From positions 1 through 64,000 of the forward strand of contig NZ_FRCQ01000001.1 of NCBI RefSeq assembly GCF_900142965.1: DNA of 64,000 nt. The letters run 5' to 3'. Shown here in pieces: positions 1 through 14,078 of the stretch. This DNA is from Rhizobacter sp. OV335. Its GTDB lineage: Bacteria > Pseudomonadota > Gammaproteobacteria > Burkholderiales > Burkholderiaceae_C. Position 1 is the stretch's first letter. Each line of letters opens with the position of its first letter. A program made the position numbers and the translations under genes. The notes below the pieces were generated by a model. The model saw nothing but the letters and a program-made list of their open reading frames with translations. It did not search any database and was not told where the DNA came from.

Positions 1-58
1 CAACAGATTGGTTTCGGCAGGCGGCGAAAGCGGCGGACGAAAAAAATCAAGCAAGTTG

Positions 59-86
59 TTGAAGTCGAGCAAAAAGGTGCTACAGT
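59..86 (+). promoter_or_regulatory. Likely rrn operon promoter
   Basis: A TTGAAG box (59-64) and a TACAGT box (81-86) are separated by 16 bases, about 200 bases before the 16S gene. Each matches four of six sigma-70 consensus positions. The position relative to the downstream boxA and 16S gene fits an rRNA promoter. This is a call by eye; other promoters may lie before the window start. Confidence 0.4.
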
Positions 87-147
87 CTAAGGCTGCGCTG
101 AACGAGATAGATCGAACAGCAAAGCAAGACGGCGAAGCCGGTTTGCA

Positions 148-161
148 GCTCTTTAAAAATT
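148..161 (+). promoter_or_regulatory. boxA antitermination element, rrn leader
   Basis: The sequence GCTCTTTAAAAATT closely matches the boxA core GCTCTTTAACAATTT. boxA in nascent rRNA recruits the NusB/NusE antitermination complex. It lies just before the 5' arm of the 16S processing stem. A second, better copy precedes the 23S gene at 2183. Confidence 0.75.
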
Positions 162-162
162 A

Positions 163-187
163 ACAGCCGATAAGTGTGGGCGTTAGA
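163..187 (+). other. 5' arm of the 16S rRNA processing stem
   Basis: This segment is complementary to 1841-1865 just after the 16S gene, including an uninterrupted CAGCCGATAAG / CTTATCGGCTG pairing. Such stems bring the ends of pre-16S together for RNase III cleavage. The complementarity is visible directly; the processing role is from general knowledge of rrn operons. Confidence 0.75.
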
Positions 188-287
188 AGGCGAGTGCCGA
201 AGAGTCGCAAGACTCGAGGTCTCATGGACCTTAAACGCTCATAGAAGTGAAGTTCACTTCAATTCTTTGAGTAATTTATCAAGATCG

Positions 288-1819
<1,532 letters not shown>

Positions 1820-1903
1820 GGAAAAAATGGTGCTCAATTTTTAGCGCCCACGCTTATCGGCTGTTGTGACAACAGTTCAAGAGAACGGTTCAATCCGGAA
1901 CAA

Positions 1904-1980
1904 GGGTCTGTAGCTCAGCTGGTTAGAGCACCGTCTTGATAAGGCGGGGGTCGTTGGTTCGAGCCCAACTAGACCCACCA
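1904..1980 (+). tRNA. tRNA-Ile (anticodon GAT)
   Basis: A 77-base tRNA with encoded CCA. The acceptor stem pairs GGGTCTG with its complement next to CCACCA. The D-loop (AGCTCAGCTGGTTAGAGC) and T-loop (GGTTCGAGCCC) are canonical, and the anticodon GAT sits at 1938-1940. It occupies the usual first place in the 16S-23S spacer. Confidence 0.97.
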
Positions 1981-1989
1981 ACTTCCATC

Positions 1990-2065
1990 GGGGGATTAGC
2001 TCAGCTGGGAGAGCACCTGCTTTGCAAGCAGGGGGTCGTCGGTTCGATCCCGTCATCCTCCACCA
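1990..2065 (+). tRNA. tRNA-Ala (anticodon TGC)
   Basis: A 76-base tRNA with encoded CCA. The acceptor stem GGGGGAT pairs with ATCCTCC (one G-U pair), the T-loop is GGTTCGATCCC, and the anticodon TGC is at 2023-2025. It follows tRNA-Ile by nine bases, the standard Ile-Ala spacer arrangement. Confidence 0.97.
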
Positions 2066-2182
2066 ATGTACCAACGTCTTTGAAGAAGGCGTTCTCTTGA
2101 AGAAGAAGAAATCGTCGCTGACGCAAGCAGCTTGGTGTTCCCGCCAGGCTGTTTTCGTCAGCGGTTCGAAAGAATCGGCTGT

Positions 2183-2198
2183 TGCTCTTTAACAATTT
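2183..2198 (+). promoter_or_regulatory. boxA element before 23S rRNA
   Basis: TGCTCTTTAACAATTT is an essentially perfect boxA. It lies in the 338-base stretch between tRNA-Ala and 23S (2066-2403), where I see no gene: only this antitermination signal and, at the end, the 23S processing arm. Confidence 0.8.
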
Positions 2199-2391
2199 GT
2201 AGAGTCGAAAATCAGCGTTGTCGGCGGAAAGCAGACCGAAAGGGATGCACCGTGCCGCCGATGACGAACTTGATTGCGTCAACAGATATTCAACTTGAGT
2301 TGATCGAGAAATCGATTGAAGCGAGTTTTGAAGAACGGCATAACGCGAAATACTCAAACAGTCATTGACCGATGCTCACCGCGTGTGGGCG

Positions 2392-2403
2392 TCAAAGTTA
2401 TAG

Positions 2404-2410
<7 letters not shown>
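2392..2410 (+). other. 5' arm of the 23S rRNA processing stem
   Basis: Bases 2392-2410 are the perfect 19-base reverse complement of 5272-5290, which straddles the 3' end of 23S. This joins the two ends of 23S into the long stem cut by RNase III in pre-rRNA, and it supports both 23S boundaries. Confidence 0.85.
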
Positions 2411-5280
<2,870 letters not shown>

Positions 5281-5475
5281 ATAACTTTGATCCAACGATC
5301 AAAGCTGTCTGAGGACAAGCGTTGTGCAGTTCTTCCAACGAATATCCTTGGACGCAATCAAGTTCACCGGTCGAAAGACCACCGCTGATTCCGCTTGCGT
5401 GGTTCAATTCCACGAAGCTTCGACTCTACCAATTGGTCGCAAAGCACCCCACAGGTGCTCGGCGGCAACAAGTTA

Positions 5476-5591
5476 AGCCTGATGACCATAGCGAGGTGGT
5501 CCCACTCCTTCCCATCCCGAACAGGACAGTGAAACGCCTCAGCGCCGATGATAGTGCGGGTTCCCGTGTGAAAGTAGGACATCGTCAGGCT
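5476..5591 (+). rRNA. rrf: 5S ribosomal RNA
   Basis: The terminal helix forms between AGCCTGATGACC at the start and the CATCGTCAGGCT end. The interior GTGGTCCCACTCC, CCCATCCCGAAC and GAAACGCCTCAGCGCCGATG blocks are standard 5S. Length of about 116 is usual. The 185-base gap after 23S (5291-5475) holds the 23S 3' processing arm and nothing else I recognise. Confidence 0.95.
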
Positions 5592-5603
5592 ATTAATAAA
5601 GCC

Positions 5604-5644
5604 AACCCCCGTCTCCTCCCAAGGTGACGGGGGTTTCGCTTTTG
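5604..5644 (+). terminator. rrn operon terminator
   Basis: A ten-base-pair hairpin (AACCCCCGTC at 5604-5613 with GACGGGGGTT at 5626-5635) is followed by TCGCTTTT. It directly follows 5S. It also lies just beyond the end of the convergent acyl-CoA ligase gene, so it may serve both strands. Confidence 0.85.
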
Positions 5645-5668
5645 GGGCCCGAGATTCGAGCCGACGAT

Positions 5669-7351
5669 TCAGGCAGCCCTCAGCTCCCGGCGCAGTATCT
5701 TCCCGACGTTGGATTTGGGCAGGTCATCGCGAAACTCGATGTACCTCGGGCGCTTGTACGCCGTGAAGTTCTCGCGGCAATAGGCCGCCAGGTCATCCTC
5801 AGTCAGTGTCGAATCTCGCCTGACCACGAAGAGCTTCACTGCCTCGCCCGACTTCGGATCCGCCACGCCCACGGCGGCACATTCCAGCACCGCGGGATGC
5901 TGGCTCACCACCTGCTCGATCTCGGTCGGGTAGACGTTGAAGCCGGACACCAGAATCATGTCCTTCTTCCGATCGACGATGCGCACATGGCCTCGCTCGT
6001 CCATGACGCCGATGTCTCCCGAGCGGAAAAAGTCATCGTCCGTCATCACCAAGCGCGTCTCGTCCGGGCGATTCCAGTACCCCGCCATCACCTGAGGGCC
6101 CCGGATGCAGATCTCCCCGGACTGCCCCAGCGGGACGGCGTTGCCCGCATCGTCGCGGATCGCGATCTCCGTCGATGGCACCGGCAGCCCGATCGATCCG
6201 GTGAACGCCGGCTCATCGAAGCGATTGATCGTCGCGACCGGCGAGGTCTCCGACAACCCATAGCCCTCGACGATCGGACAGCCGGTCACACGCTGCCACT
6301 GCTCTGCGGTCGCGCGCTGCACCGCCATGCCGCCGCCATTCGAGATCACCAGGTCGGTGAAATCCAGTCGCCTGAACTCCGCGTCGTTCGCCAGCGCATT
6401 GAACAGCGTGTTCACCGCCGGGAACATGTTGATGCGCTGACGCTTCAGCACCTTCACGAAGCCCGGGATGTCACGCGGATTCGGAATCAGCACGTTGAGC
6501 ATGCCGAGCCGCGCCCCGAGCATGTAGCAGGCCGTCAGCGCGAAGATGTGATACAGCGGCAGCGCGCACACCGTGACGATCTGCTTGTCTCCCACCTTGT
6601 CGAGCATCGGCTGGAACCACGCCTGCGCTTGCAGGATGTTCGCGACCACGTTGCGATGCAGCAGCACGGCGCCCTTCGAGAGCCCCGTCGTCCCGCCGGT
6701 GTACTGCAGGAACGCGACGTCCTCCGGCCCGAGCTCCACATGGCGCAGCGACAGTCGCGTGCCGTCGGCCAGCGCCCTGTTGAACCAGGTGACCGACCCA
6801 CCGGCCGGCGCGCGCAGATCGAACTCCGGCACCATCTTCCGCACGTGCCGCACGACGAAGTTCACGAGCTGCCCTTTCGCGAAGCCGAGCAGGTCGCCCA
6901 CCGACGCCAGCACCACATGCCGAATCGGCGTGCGGTCGAGCACCTGCACCAGCGTGTGCGCGAAGTTCTCGAGCACGATGATGGCCTCGGCGCCTGAATC
7001 GCTCAGCTGGTGCTCCAGTTCGCGCGCGGTGTAAAGCGGATTGACGTTCACCACGGTGTAGCCCGCTCGCAGCACCGCCGCAATGGCCACCGGGTACTGC
7101 AGCACGTTCGGCATCATCAGCGCGACACGCGCACCGCGTGCCAACCGGAGTGACTGCAACCACGCGCCCAGCGACGACGACATCTCGTCGACCTCGCGGA
7201 AGGTCAGCCGTCGTTCCATGCACACCGCCGCATCTCGTGCGGCATGGCGCCGAAACGACTCGTCGAGCAGCTCGACCAGCGAGCGGTAGGCCGACGCGTC
7301 GATCTCCGCCGGAACGCCAGGGGGATAGTGGTCGAGCCAAGGTCGTTGCAT
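5669..7351 (-). CDS. fadD: Long-chain acyl-CoA synthetase (FadD-type AMP-dependent ligase)
   Basis: This is an ANL-superfamily enzyme that activates a fatty acid with ATP and CoA through an acyl-AMP. The P-loop-like motif YTGGTTGLSKG lies near residues 217-227, the GYGLSETSP adenylate motif around 360, and the C-terminal VDRKKDMI and SNVGKILRREL motifs are intact. The chosen start (MQRPWLDHYP) gives 560 residues and lines up with the E. coli FadD start; an in-frame ATG at 7372 would add seven residues, and neither has a clear ribosome site. It lies downstream of the FFLEELY-motif gene on the same strand and converges on the rrn operon. Chain-length preference cannot be read from the sequence. 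Confidence 0.9.
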   Translation of the reverse strand: MQRPWLDHYPPGVPAEIDASAYRSLVELLDESFRRHAARDAAVCMERRLTFREVDEMSSSLGAWLQSLRLARGARVALMMPNVLQYPVAIAAVLRAGYTVVNVNPLYTARELEHQLSDSGAEAIIVLENFAHTLVQVLDRTPIRHVVLASVGDLLGFAKGQLVNFVVRHVRKMVPEFDLRAPAGGSVTWFNRALADGTRLSLRHVELGPEDVAFLQYTGGTTGLSKGAVLLHRNVVANILQAQAWFQPMLDKVGDKQIVTVCALPLYHIFALTACYMLGARLGMLNVLIPNPRDIPGFVKVLKRQRINMFPAVNTLFNALANDAEFRRLDFTDLVISNGGGMAVQRATAEQWQRVTGCPIVEGYGLSETSPVATINRFDEPAFTGSIGLPVPSTEIAIRDDAGNAVPLGQSGEICIRGPQVMAGYWNRPDETRLVMTDDDFFRSGDIGVMDERGHVRIVDRKKDMILVSGFNVYPTEIEQVVSQHPAVLECAAVGVADPKSGEAVKLFVVRRDSTLTEDDLAAYCRENFTAYKRPRYIEFRDDLPKSNVGKILRRELRAA

Positions 7352-7410
7352 CGATGCGGCGCTCGTGGGCATGGGGACCCCGCATGTTGCGGGCCGCCCG
7401 CGCGGCGCGG

Positions 7411-8136
7411 CTACGGTAGTTGTCCTAACGCAACCGTGTGTGCCGCTGTCCCGTGCGTGACAGCGTCGGTCGCGAAGAGGGCCTGCATCAACGCCAGCTC
7501 GCGTGACCGAACGGTCCGCAGGAACTCCGACGCGCCGCCCATCGCGTGGAAGGTGTCGAAGCCCGACTCCAGGAACGACTGCAAGGACGACAACCCCGCC
7601 GCGCGGGCCGGCACGCGCATCATGCGCAGGCTGTGCCGCAGCAGCAGCCGCCGCGTGAGCTGGTCGAGCGACTCGCCGATCTTCACCGTCAAGCCCAGTT
7701 GACGCTCCCGGTCCGCCTGCCGTCCGCAGGACTGCCAGGCCGACAGGTACTCGGCCGCTCCCACCGGCGCGTCGGCCACGGCCTCGCCCATGTCGCTGTC
7801 GAGTGATTCCGACAAGGCATGCAGCGCCGCCAGGGCTTCCACCGTCGACAGCACGTCACTCGGAAAGAGCCGTGTCAACGCCGGCACGACCCGTGCGAAC
7901 TGTGCATCGCGCTCGGCGAAGTCGCGCGGGCCGTACAGCTCGTCGAGAAAGAACTGCGCCACGCCCCGGTAGCGCGGCGACGCCAGCAAGTCCGCATAGG
8001 TGTGTGCGAAGCGCCGCTGCTGGTACGCCTTCACGGCCGTCACGCGGGCCTGCAGCGAGCGATCGCGGGCGCGGCGGGTCCGCTCGGAGTCCACCGCCGA
8101 CAGGTGCTGAAGGATGTTGTCGCTGATGGCGGCCAT
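7411..8136 (-). CDS. FFLEELY-motif family protein
   Basis: A 241-residue protein with the segment FFLDELYGPRDF near residues 62-73, the hallmark of a conserved proteobacterial family (FFLEELY motif) with no established function that I know of. It is mostly helical in appearance and Arg-rich, with no signal peptide or membrane segment. It is transcribed just ahead of the acyl-CoA ligase gene (59-base gap to the chosen fadD start), so the two may be co-expressed. The family name rests on the motif; any link to lipid metabolism is inference from the neighbours. Confidence 0.75.
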   Translation of the reverse strand: MAAISDNILQHLSAVDSERTRRARDRSLQARVTAVKAYQQRRFAHTYADLLASPRYRGVAQFFLDELYGPRDFAERDAQFARVVPALTRLFPSDVLSTVEALAALHALSESLDSDMGEAVADAPVGAAEYLSAWQSCGRQADRERQLGLTVKIGESLDQLTRRLLLRHSLRMMRVPARAAGLSSLQSFLESGFDTFHAMGGASEFLRTVRSRELALMQALFATDAVTHGTAAHTVALGQLP

Positions 8137-8245
8137 GGCAGGGGCTCGTTGCTCGTTGCGGGTTTACGAGAGGTCGGGCTAGTCCCTTGCCTCTACGGTG
8201 GCTGCGCCGAATGATGCAACACTGCGCGCGCATTCCGCCAACCCC

Positions 8246-8749
8246 ATGCAAAGACGCAAGCTCCTCCAGATCGGCGCGGCCGCTTCGCTCACGCTGATCG
8301 CGGTGGGCGGTGGCTTGGTGTTGATGCGCCCCGGCGTCCCCGCCGCCGAGCTGAGCGCCGACAGCCGCGCGCTGTTCACCGCCGTTGCGCAGGCCGTGCT
8401 CGACGGTGCGTTGCCGTCGGGCGCAGCACGCTCCGCCGCATTGGCGGCCCACATCGAACGCGTCCAGCTGACCATCCGCGGCTTCGCACCCGAGGTGCAG
8501 AAGGAACTCGCGCAGCTGCTCGGCATCCTGTGCACAGCGCCAGGCCGTCGGCTGCTCGCCGGACTCGCGACGCCATGGGACACCGCCACCGTCGACGAGG
8601 TGCAGCAGTCCCTGCAGGCGATGCGGACCTCGCGCCTCGCGACGCGCCAGCAGGTCTATCACGCGCTGCGCGACATCACCAACGGCGCCTACTTCTCGGA
8701 CCCGGCGGCATGGCCGGCCATCGGCTACCCGGGCCCGCGCGAACTCTGA
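8246..8749 (+). CDS. Tat-signal exported protein paired with a GMC oxidoreductase
   Basis: A 167-residue protein that opens with a twin-arginine type signal (MQRRKLLQIGAAASL followed by a hydrophobic run), suggesting export in folded form. The rest is a small helical domain with no metal or cofactor motif that I recognise. Its stop overlaps the start of the following GMC oxidoreductase by one base (TGATG), so the pair is translationally coupled. By analogy with small subunits that accompany membrane-bound GMC dehydrogenases it may act as an export partner or accessory subunit. That role is inference. The ATG at 8246 was chosen because it places the RR motif at the N-terminus. Confidence 0.75.
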   Translation: MQRRKLLQIGAAASLTLIAVGGGLVLMRPGVPAAELSADSRALFTAVAQAVLDGALPSGAARSAALAAHIERVQLTIRGFAPEVQKELAQLLGILCTAPGRRLLAGLATPWDTATVDEVQQSLQAMRTSRLATRQQVYHALRDITNGAYFSDPAAWPAIGYPGPREL

Positions 8750-10362
8750 TGAGCACCTTCGACGATCCGATCCAGCAAGGACTCCAGCGCGGCTGGCGCG
8801 TCCTCGGCGGCCCGCATGGTCCCGTGCCACCGATCCTGCTCTGCGACGTCGCGATCATCGGCAGCGGCGCCGGTGCCGGCATCACTGCCGAGCTGCTGAC
8901 GAAGGCTGGCCTGCAGGTGGTGATCGTCGAAGAAGGTCCGCTGAAGAGCAGCCGCGACTTCCGCCAGCGCGAGAGCGACGCCTATCCGAGCCTCTACCAG
9001 GAGAGCGCGGCGCGCAAGACTGCCGACAAGGCGATCAACATCCTGCAGGGTCGCTGCGTCGGCGGCTCGACCACGGTGAACTGGACCAGCTCGTTCCGCA
9101 CACCGGTCGACACGCTGGCGCACTGGCGCTCGGAGTTCGGCCTCGCCGAGATGAGCACCGCCGCGATGACGCCCTGGTTCGAGCAGGCCGAGCGCCGTCT
9201 CAACATCGGCCCGTGGCTCGCGGCGCCGAACCAGAACAACGAACTGCTGCGCACCGGTGCCGCCAAGCTCGGCATCCCGGCCTCGGCGATCCAGCGCAAC
9301 GTGAAGGGCTGCTGGAACCTCGGTTCCTGCGGCATGGGCTGCCCGACGAACGCCAAGCAGTCGATGCTGGTGACGACCCTGCCTGCCGCGCTCGATGGCG
9401 GCGCCACGCTGCTGGTGCAGATGCGCGCCGAGCGCCTCGAGTCGCGCGAGGGACTCGTGCAGGCGTTGCACTGCGTGCCGGTCGCGGACAACAGCGCGGC
9501 CACCGGCGCAGCCGGCGTGCGCATCACCGCGAAGCACTACGTCGTCGCCGGTGGCGCGATCAACTCGCCGGCGCTGCTGCTGCGCTCCGGCGCGCCCGAC
9601 CCGCATGGGCTGGTCGGCAAGCGCACCTTCCTGCACCCGGTCGTGATCTCGGCGGCGACCTTCGCCGACCCGGTGAACGGCTGGGACGGCGCGCCGCAGA
9701 CCCTCTACACCGACCACTTCCTGCAGACGCAGCCGTTGACCGGGCCGATCGGCTACAAGCTCGAAGCGCCGCCGCTGCACCCTGTGATCTTCGCGTCGAC
9801 GCTGGCCGGCCACGGCCGCGCGCAGGCGCAGATGCTGGCCGGGTTCCCGCGCACGCACAGCCTGCTGGCGCTGATGCGCGACGGCTTCCATGAGCAGTCC
9901 CCGGGCGGCTCGGTCGCATTGCGCGGCGATGGCTCGCCGGTGCTCGACTACCCGTTGAACGACTTCGTGATGGACGGGGCACGCCGCGCCTTCCTCAGCA
10001 TGGCCGAGATCCAGTTCGCCGCCGGCGCGCGCAGTGTCGTGCCGGTGCACGAGATGGCCGCGCCGGTCGCGTCGTGGGCCGAGGCGCGTCGGCTGATCGA
10101 GGCCTTGCCGATGAAGCCGCTGCTGACGCGCGTCGTCAGCGCCCACGTGATGGGCGGCTGCCCGATGGCCGGCAGCGAAGCGCAAGGCGTGGTCCGCCCG
10201 GACGGCACGCACTGGCAGCTCGCGAACCTGTCGGTGCACGATGGCTCGCTGTTCCCGACCAGCATCGGCGCGAACCCGCAGCTCTCGGTCTACGGCCTCA
10301 CCGCCATGCTCGCGACACGCCTGGCCAAGCGCCTGACCGGCAAGGACGTCCAGCTGGCCTGA
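8749..10362 (+). CDS. GMC-family FAD-dependent oxidoreductase
   Basis: A 537-residue flavoenzyme of the glucose-methanol-choline family, which oxidises alcohols. The FAD-binding dinucleotide fold is seen as DVAIIGSGAGAG near residues 33-44, a second GMC signature as GRCVGGSTTVNW around 105, and the C-terminal active-site region as SAHVMGGCPM and GANPQLSVYGL. The subfamily resembles long-chain alcohol oxidases, and the nearby acyl-CoA ligase fits a lipid alcohol substrate, but this is inference. The Tat-signal gene directly upstream overlaps by one base and a lipase-like gene follows after 26 bases, suggesting a three-gene operon. Confidence 0.88.
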   Translation: MSTFDDPIQQGLQRGWRVLGGPHGPVPPILLCDVAIIGSGAGAGITAELLTKAGLQVVIVEEGPLKSSRDFRQRESDAYPSLYQESAARKTADKAINILQGRCVGGSTTVNWTSSFRTPVDTLAHWRSEFGLAEMSTAAMTPWFEQAERRLNIGPWLAAPNQNNELLRTGAAKLGIPASAIQRNVKGCWNLGSCGMGCPTNAKQSMLVTTLPAALDGGATLLVQMRAERLESREGLVQALHCVPVADNSAATGAAGVRITAKHYVVAGGAINSPALLLRSGAPDPHGLVGKRTFLHPVVISAATFADPVNGWDGAPQTLYTDHFLQTQPLTGPIGYKLEAPPLHPVIFASTLAGHGRAQAQMLAGFPRTHSLLALMRDGFHEQSPGGSVALRGDGSPVLDYPLNDFVMDGARRAFLSMAEIQFAAGARSVVPVHEMAAPVASWAEARRLIEALPMKPLLTRVVSAHVMGGCPMAGSEAQGVVRPDGTHWQLANLSVHDGSLFPTSIGANPQLSVYGLTAMLATRLAKRLTGKDVQLA

Positions 10363-10388
10363 GCACCTGCGCTGCTAGCATCGGCCGC

Positions 10389-11276
10389 ATGCTCGCGCGA
10401 CTGCAACGCTTCATCACCCTCGGACTCCTCGCCGCCGCGCTGCTCTGGGCCGCGTGGTTCATCCACATCGATCGCCCCGGCTGGGCGGCGGCTGGCGCAC
10501 TGCTGATCATCTTCGGCTACGCGATCTTCCTCGGCCTCGAGTTCGTGTTCCTGTACTTCGTGCACGGCGATGATCCGACGCCGCGCGCCACGGTGCCCCA
10601 GCTGCTGCACGCCTGGATCGGCGAGGTGCTGACGGCGCCGCAGGTGTTCTGCTGGCGGCAGCCGTTCCGCTCGACCCTTGTGCCCGACCACGTCCCCGCG
10701 GCGTCCACCCAACGCGGCGTCGTGCTGGTCCACGGCTTCGTCTGCAACCGCGGCCTGTGGAATCCGTGGATGCAACGGCTGATGCCGCGCGGCACGCCGT
10801 TCATCGCGGTCAACCTCGAACCGGTGTTCGGCTCGATCAGCCACTACGCCGACATCATCGAATCGGCCGTCGCACGGCTCGAGGCGGCCACCGGCCGCGC
10901 GCCGTTGCTGGTCGGCCACAGCATGGGCGGCCTCGCGATCCGCGCCTGGGCCGCGGCGCACGGCGGCGAGGCGCGCGCCCACCGCATCATCACGATCGGC
11001 AGCCCGCACCGCGGCACCTGGCTCGGGCGTTTCTCGACGACGGCCAACGGGCACGAGATGCGTCTCGCCAGTCCGTGGCAGGTCGCGCTGGGCGCGCGCG
11101 AATCGGCGACGCTGTCGCAGCGCTTCATCTGCTTCTACAGCCACTGCGACAACATCGTGTTCCCGGCCAGCACCGCGACGTTGCCGGGCGCCGACAACCG
11201 GCACGTGCCGGGCGTCGCGCACGTCGACCTGGTCAACCAGCCGGTGGTGTTCGAGGCACTGCTGGCCGCGCTGTGA
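10389..11276 (+). CDS. Membrane-anchored alpha/beta hydrolase, lipase-like
   Basis: A 295-residue protein with two N-terminal transmembrane helices (about residues 8-25 and 32-58) followed by an alpha/beta hydrolase domain. The oxyanion segment VLVHGF lies near 112-117 and the nucleophile elbow GHSMGG at 176-181 gives Ser178 as the likely catalytic serine; a C-terminal histidine in VAHVDL could complete the triad. The family covers triacylglycerol lipases and esterases. The gene follows the GMC oxidoreductase closely and converges on phhA with no gap. The substrate is not determinable; lipid ester is suggested by the context. Confidence 0.85.
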   Translation: MLARLQRFITLGLLAAALLWAAWFIHIDRPGWAAAGALLIIFGYAIFLGLEFVFLYFVHGDDPTPRATVPQLLHAWIGEVLTAPQVFCWRQPFRSTLVPDHVPAASTQRGVVLVHGFVCNRGLWNPWMQRLMPRGTPFIAVNLEPVFGSISHYADIIESAVARLEAATGRAPLLVGHSMGGLAIRAWAAAHGGEARAHRIITIGSPHRGTWLGRFSTTANGHEMRLASPWQVALGARESATLSQRFICFYSHCDNIVFPASTATLPGADNRHVPGVAHVDLVNQPVVFEALLAAL

Positions 11277-12182
11277 TCAGAGCCCGAGCACGCGGTCGCC
11301 GGGCAGCGTCGCTTCGGCCGCCACTTCGTCGCGCTGCGACACCGCCTCGTACAGCGGCGTGAAGTCCGGCGCGGTCGCGCGGAACAGCTGTTCGAACGAA
11401 TCGATCACGAAGTACGTCGCCTGGTAGCTGTCGATCTTGTAGCGCGTGCGCATGATGCGCTCCAGGTCGAACGCCAGGCGCTGCGGCTGCGGGCTGGTCA
11501 CGCTGTGGCGCAGTTCGCCGGCCGACGACAGGATGCCGGCGCCGTACGCGCGCAGGCCGGCCGGCGTCGCGATCAGCCCGAACTCCACCGTGTACCAATA
11601 GAGCCGCGCGAGGTACTCGCACGACTGCAGCCGGCTCGCCTTCAGGCCGCCCGCGCCATAGGCCTGCATGTAGTCGGCGAACATCGGGTTGAACAGCAGC
11701 GGCACATGGCCGAAGAGGTCGTGGAAAACATCCGGTTCGACCACGTAGTCGAACTCCTCCGGCTTGCGGATCCAGCCGGTCACCGGAAAGCGGCGCGCGG
11801 CGAGCAGCGCGAAGAACGCTTCCTCGGGAATCAGGCCCGGCACCGCGACCACCTCCCAGCCGGTCGCGCGGTGCAGGCGCTGCGACAAGGCATCGAAGCG
11901 CGGGATCTGCGTCGGCGTGCCGAGCTGCCCGACCGCGTCGATGAACTCCTCGCAGGCCAGGCCGGGCAGCTGCGCCGCCTGGCGTTCGTACAGCCGCTGG
12001 TACAGCGCGTGGTCCTCGGCCGTGTAGCGGCCCCAGTCCTGCTCGCAGGTGTAGTCGGCGCGCGCCGAGGCATAGTCGCCGCGGGGCGGGCGATCGCCCT
12101 GGCCATAGGTTGCTGGCGCGACGCCGCTGTTCACGCCCTTGGTGACACCGCCAACGCCGCCGCCATCGTTCACCGCAGCCAT
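11277..12182 (-). CDS. phhA: Phenylalanine 4-hydroxylase
   Basis: An iron- and pterin-dependent monooxygenase that converts phenylalanine to tyrosine. The iron ligands are visible as HDLFGH (His154, His159) and Glu200 in EYLARLYWYTVE, with the same spacing as in the Chromobacterium enzyme. Length of 301 residues is normal for the bacterial single-domain form. The start at 12182 (MAAVNDGG) lies inside the last codons of the upstream PheC-like gene (13-base overlap). It is the third gene of an hpd-pheC-phhA operon, so it supplies tyrosine to the homogentisate route. Confidence 0.94.
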   Translation of the reverse strand: MAAVNDGGGVGGVTKGVNSGVAPATYGQGDRPPRGDYASARADYTCEQDWGRYTAEDHALYQRLYERQAAQLPGLACEEFIDAVGQLGTPTQIPRFDALSQRLHRATGWEVVAVPGLIPEEAFFALLAARRFPVTGWIRKPEEFDYVVEPDVFHDLFGHVPLLFNPMFADYMQAYGAGGLKASRLQSCEYLARLYWYTVEFGLIATPAGLRAYGAGILSSAGELRHSVTSPQPQRLAFDLERIMRTRYKIDSYQATYFVIDSFEQLFRATAPDFTPLYEAVSQRDEVAAEATLPGDRVLGL

Positions 12183-12939
12183 TTGTCGGCCGTCCGCTGG
12201 TACTCGCCGCCGGCCTTCGCCAAGTGCAGCCACTGGTCGACGAAGCTCTTCATCACCATGTCCCGCGGCAGCATCCACGCCATCTCGCCGTACTGCAGCG
12301 GGCGCTCCGGGTTGACCGCGCACAGGCCGGGTCGCAGCTTATGCTGCACCAGCGTCTCGGCCGCCTCGGTCACGAACACGTCGGCGCGCCTGGCCAGCAA
12401 CTCGTCGAAGATCGTCAGGTTGTCGGCATGGATCGTCAGCGTCGCGGCCTTGAAGTTGGCACGCGCGAAGCGCTCGTTGCTGCCGCCCGGGTTCGCGATC
12501 GCACGCACGCCGGGCTTGTCGATGTCGGCCACGCTTTGGTACTTCGGCACATCCTCGCAGCGCACCAGCGGCGTCTTGCCGTTGACCATGTAGGGCGTGC
12601 TGAAGAACACCCGCTTCTGGCGCTCGGTGCTGACCGAGATGCCGCCGATCGCGACATCGCACTTGCCGGCGCCGAAGTCGGGCAGCAGGTTGGCCCAGCT
12701 CGTCTTCACCAGCTCGAGCTTGACGCCCATCGCCGCGGCCAGCGATTGCGCCAGGTCGACGTCCAGCCCCTCGAACGCACCGTCGGCGCGCTGGAAGCTG
12801 AACGGCTTGTAGTCGCCCGGCGTGCAGGCCCGCAGCACGCCGGCCTTCATCACCGCATCGAGCGACGAGTCCTGGGCCTGGGCCGACGCGCCGACGGCCA
12901 GCGCCGTGAGCACGATACCGATGAACGAACGCACGAGCG

Positions 12940-12943
<4 letters not shown>
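12170..12943 (-). CDS. pheC: PheC-like periplasmic protein (cyclohexadienyl/arogenate dehydratase family)
   Basis: A 257-residue secreted protein with a Sec signal peptide ending at ASAQA, built on the periplasmic solute-binding (SBP_bac_3) fold. Segments such as GDYKPFSF, TSWANLLPDF, VAIGGIS, NPGGSNERFARANFK and LPRDMVMKSFVDQWLH follow the Pseudomonas aeruginosa cyclohexadienyl dehydratase PheC closely. PheC turns prephenate or arogenate into phenylpyruvate or phenylalanine in the periplasm. The gene overlaps hpd by four bases (ATGA) and phhA by 13. A plain amino-acid-binding protein is the alternative, but there is no ABC permease nearby. Confidence 0.78.
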
Positions 12944-14061
<1,118 letters not shown>

Positions 14062-14078
14062 GGCGCGCTCCTGAAAAT

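Noticed and set aside
1877-2074. Minus-strand frame reading WWRMTGSNRRPPACKAGALPAEL across the two tRNA genes
   Set aside because: A frequent misannotation: it is the reverse complement of tRNA-Ala and tRNA-Ile, not a protein gene.
5624-6997. 457-codon plus-strand frame opposite fadD
   Set aside because: Arg/His-rich shadow of a high-GC gene. The minus strand carries clear ANL-family motifs over the whole length.
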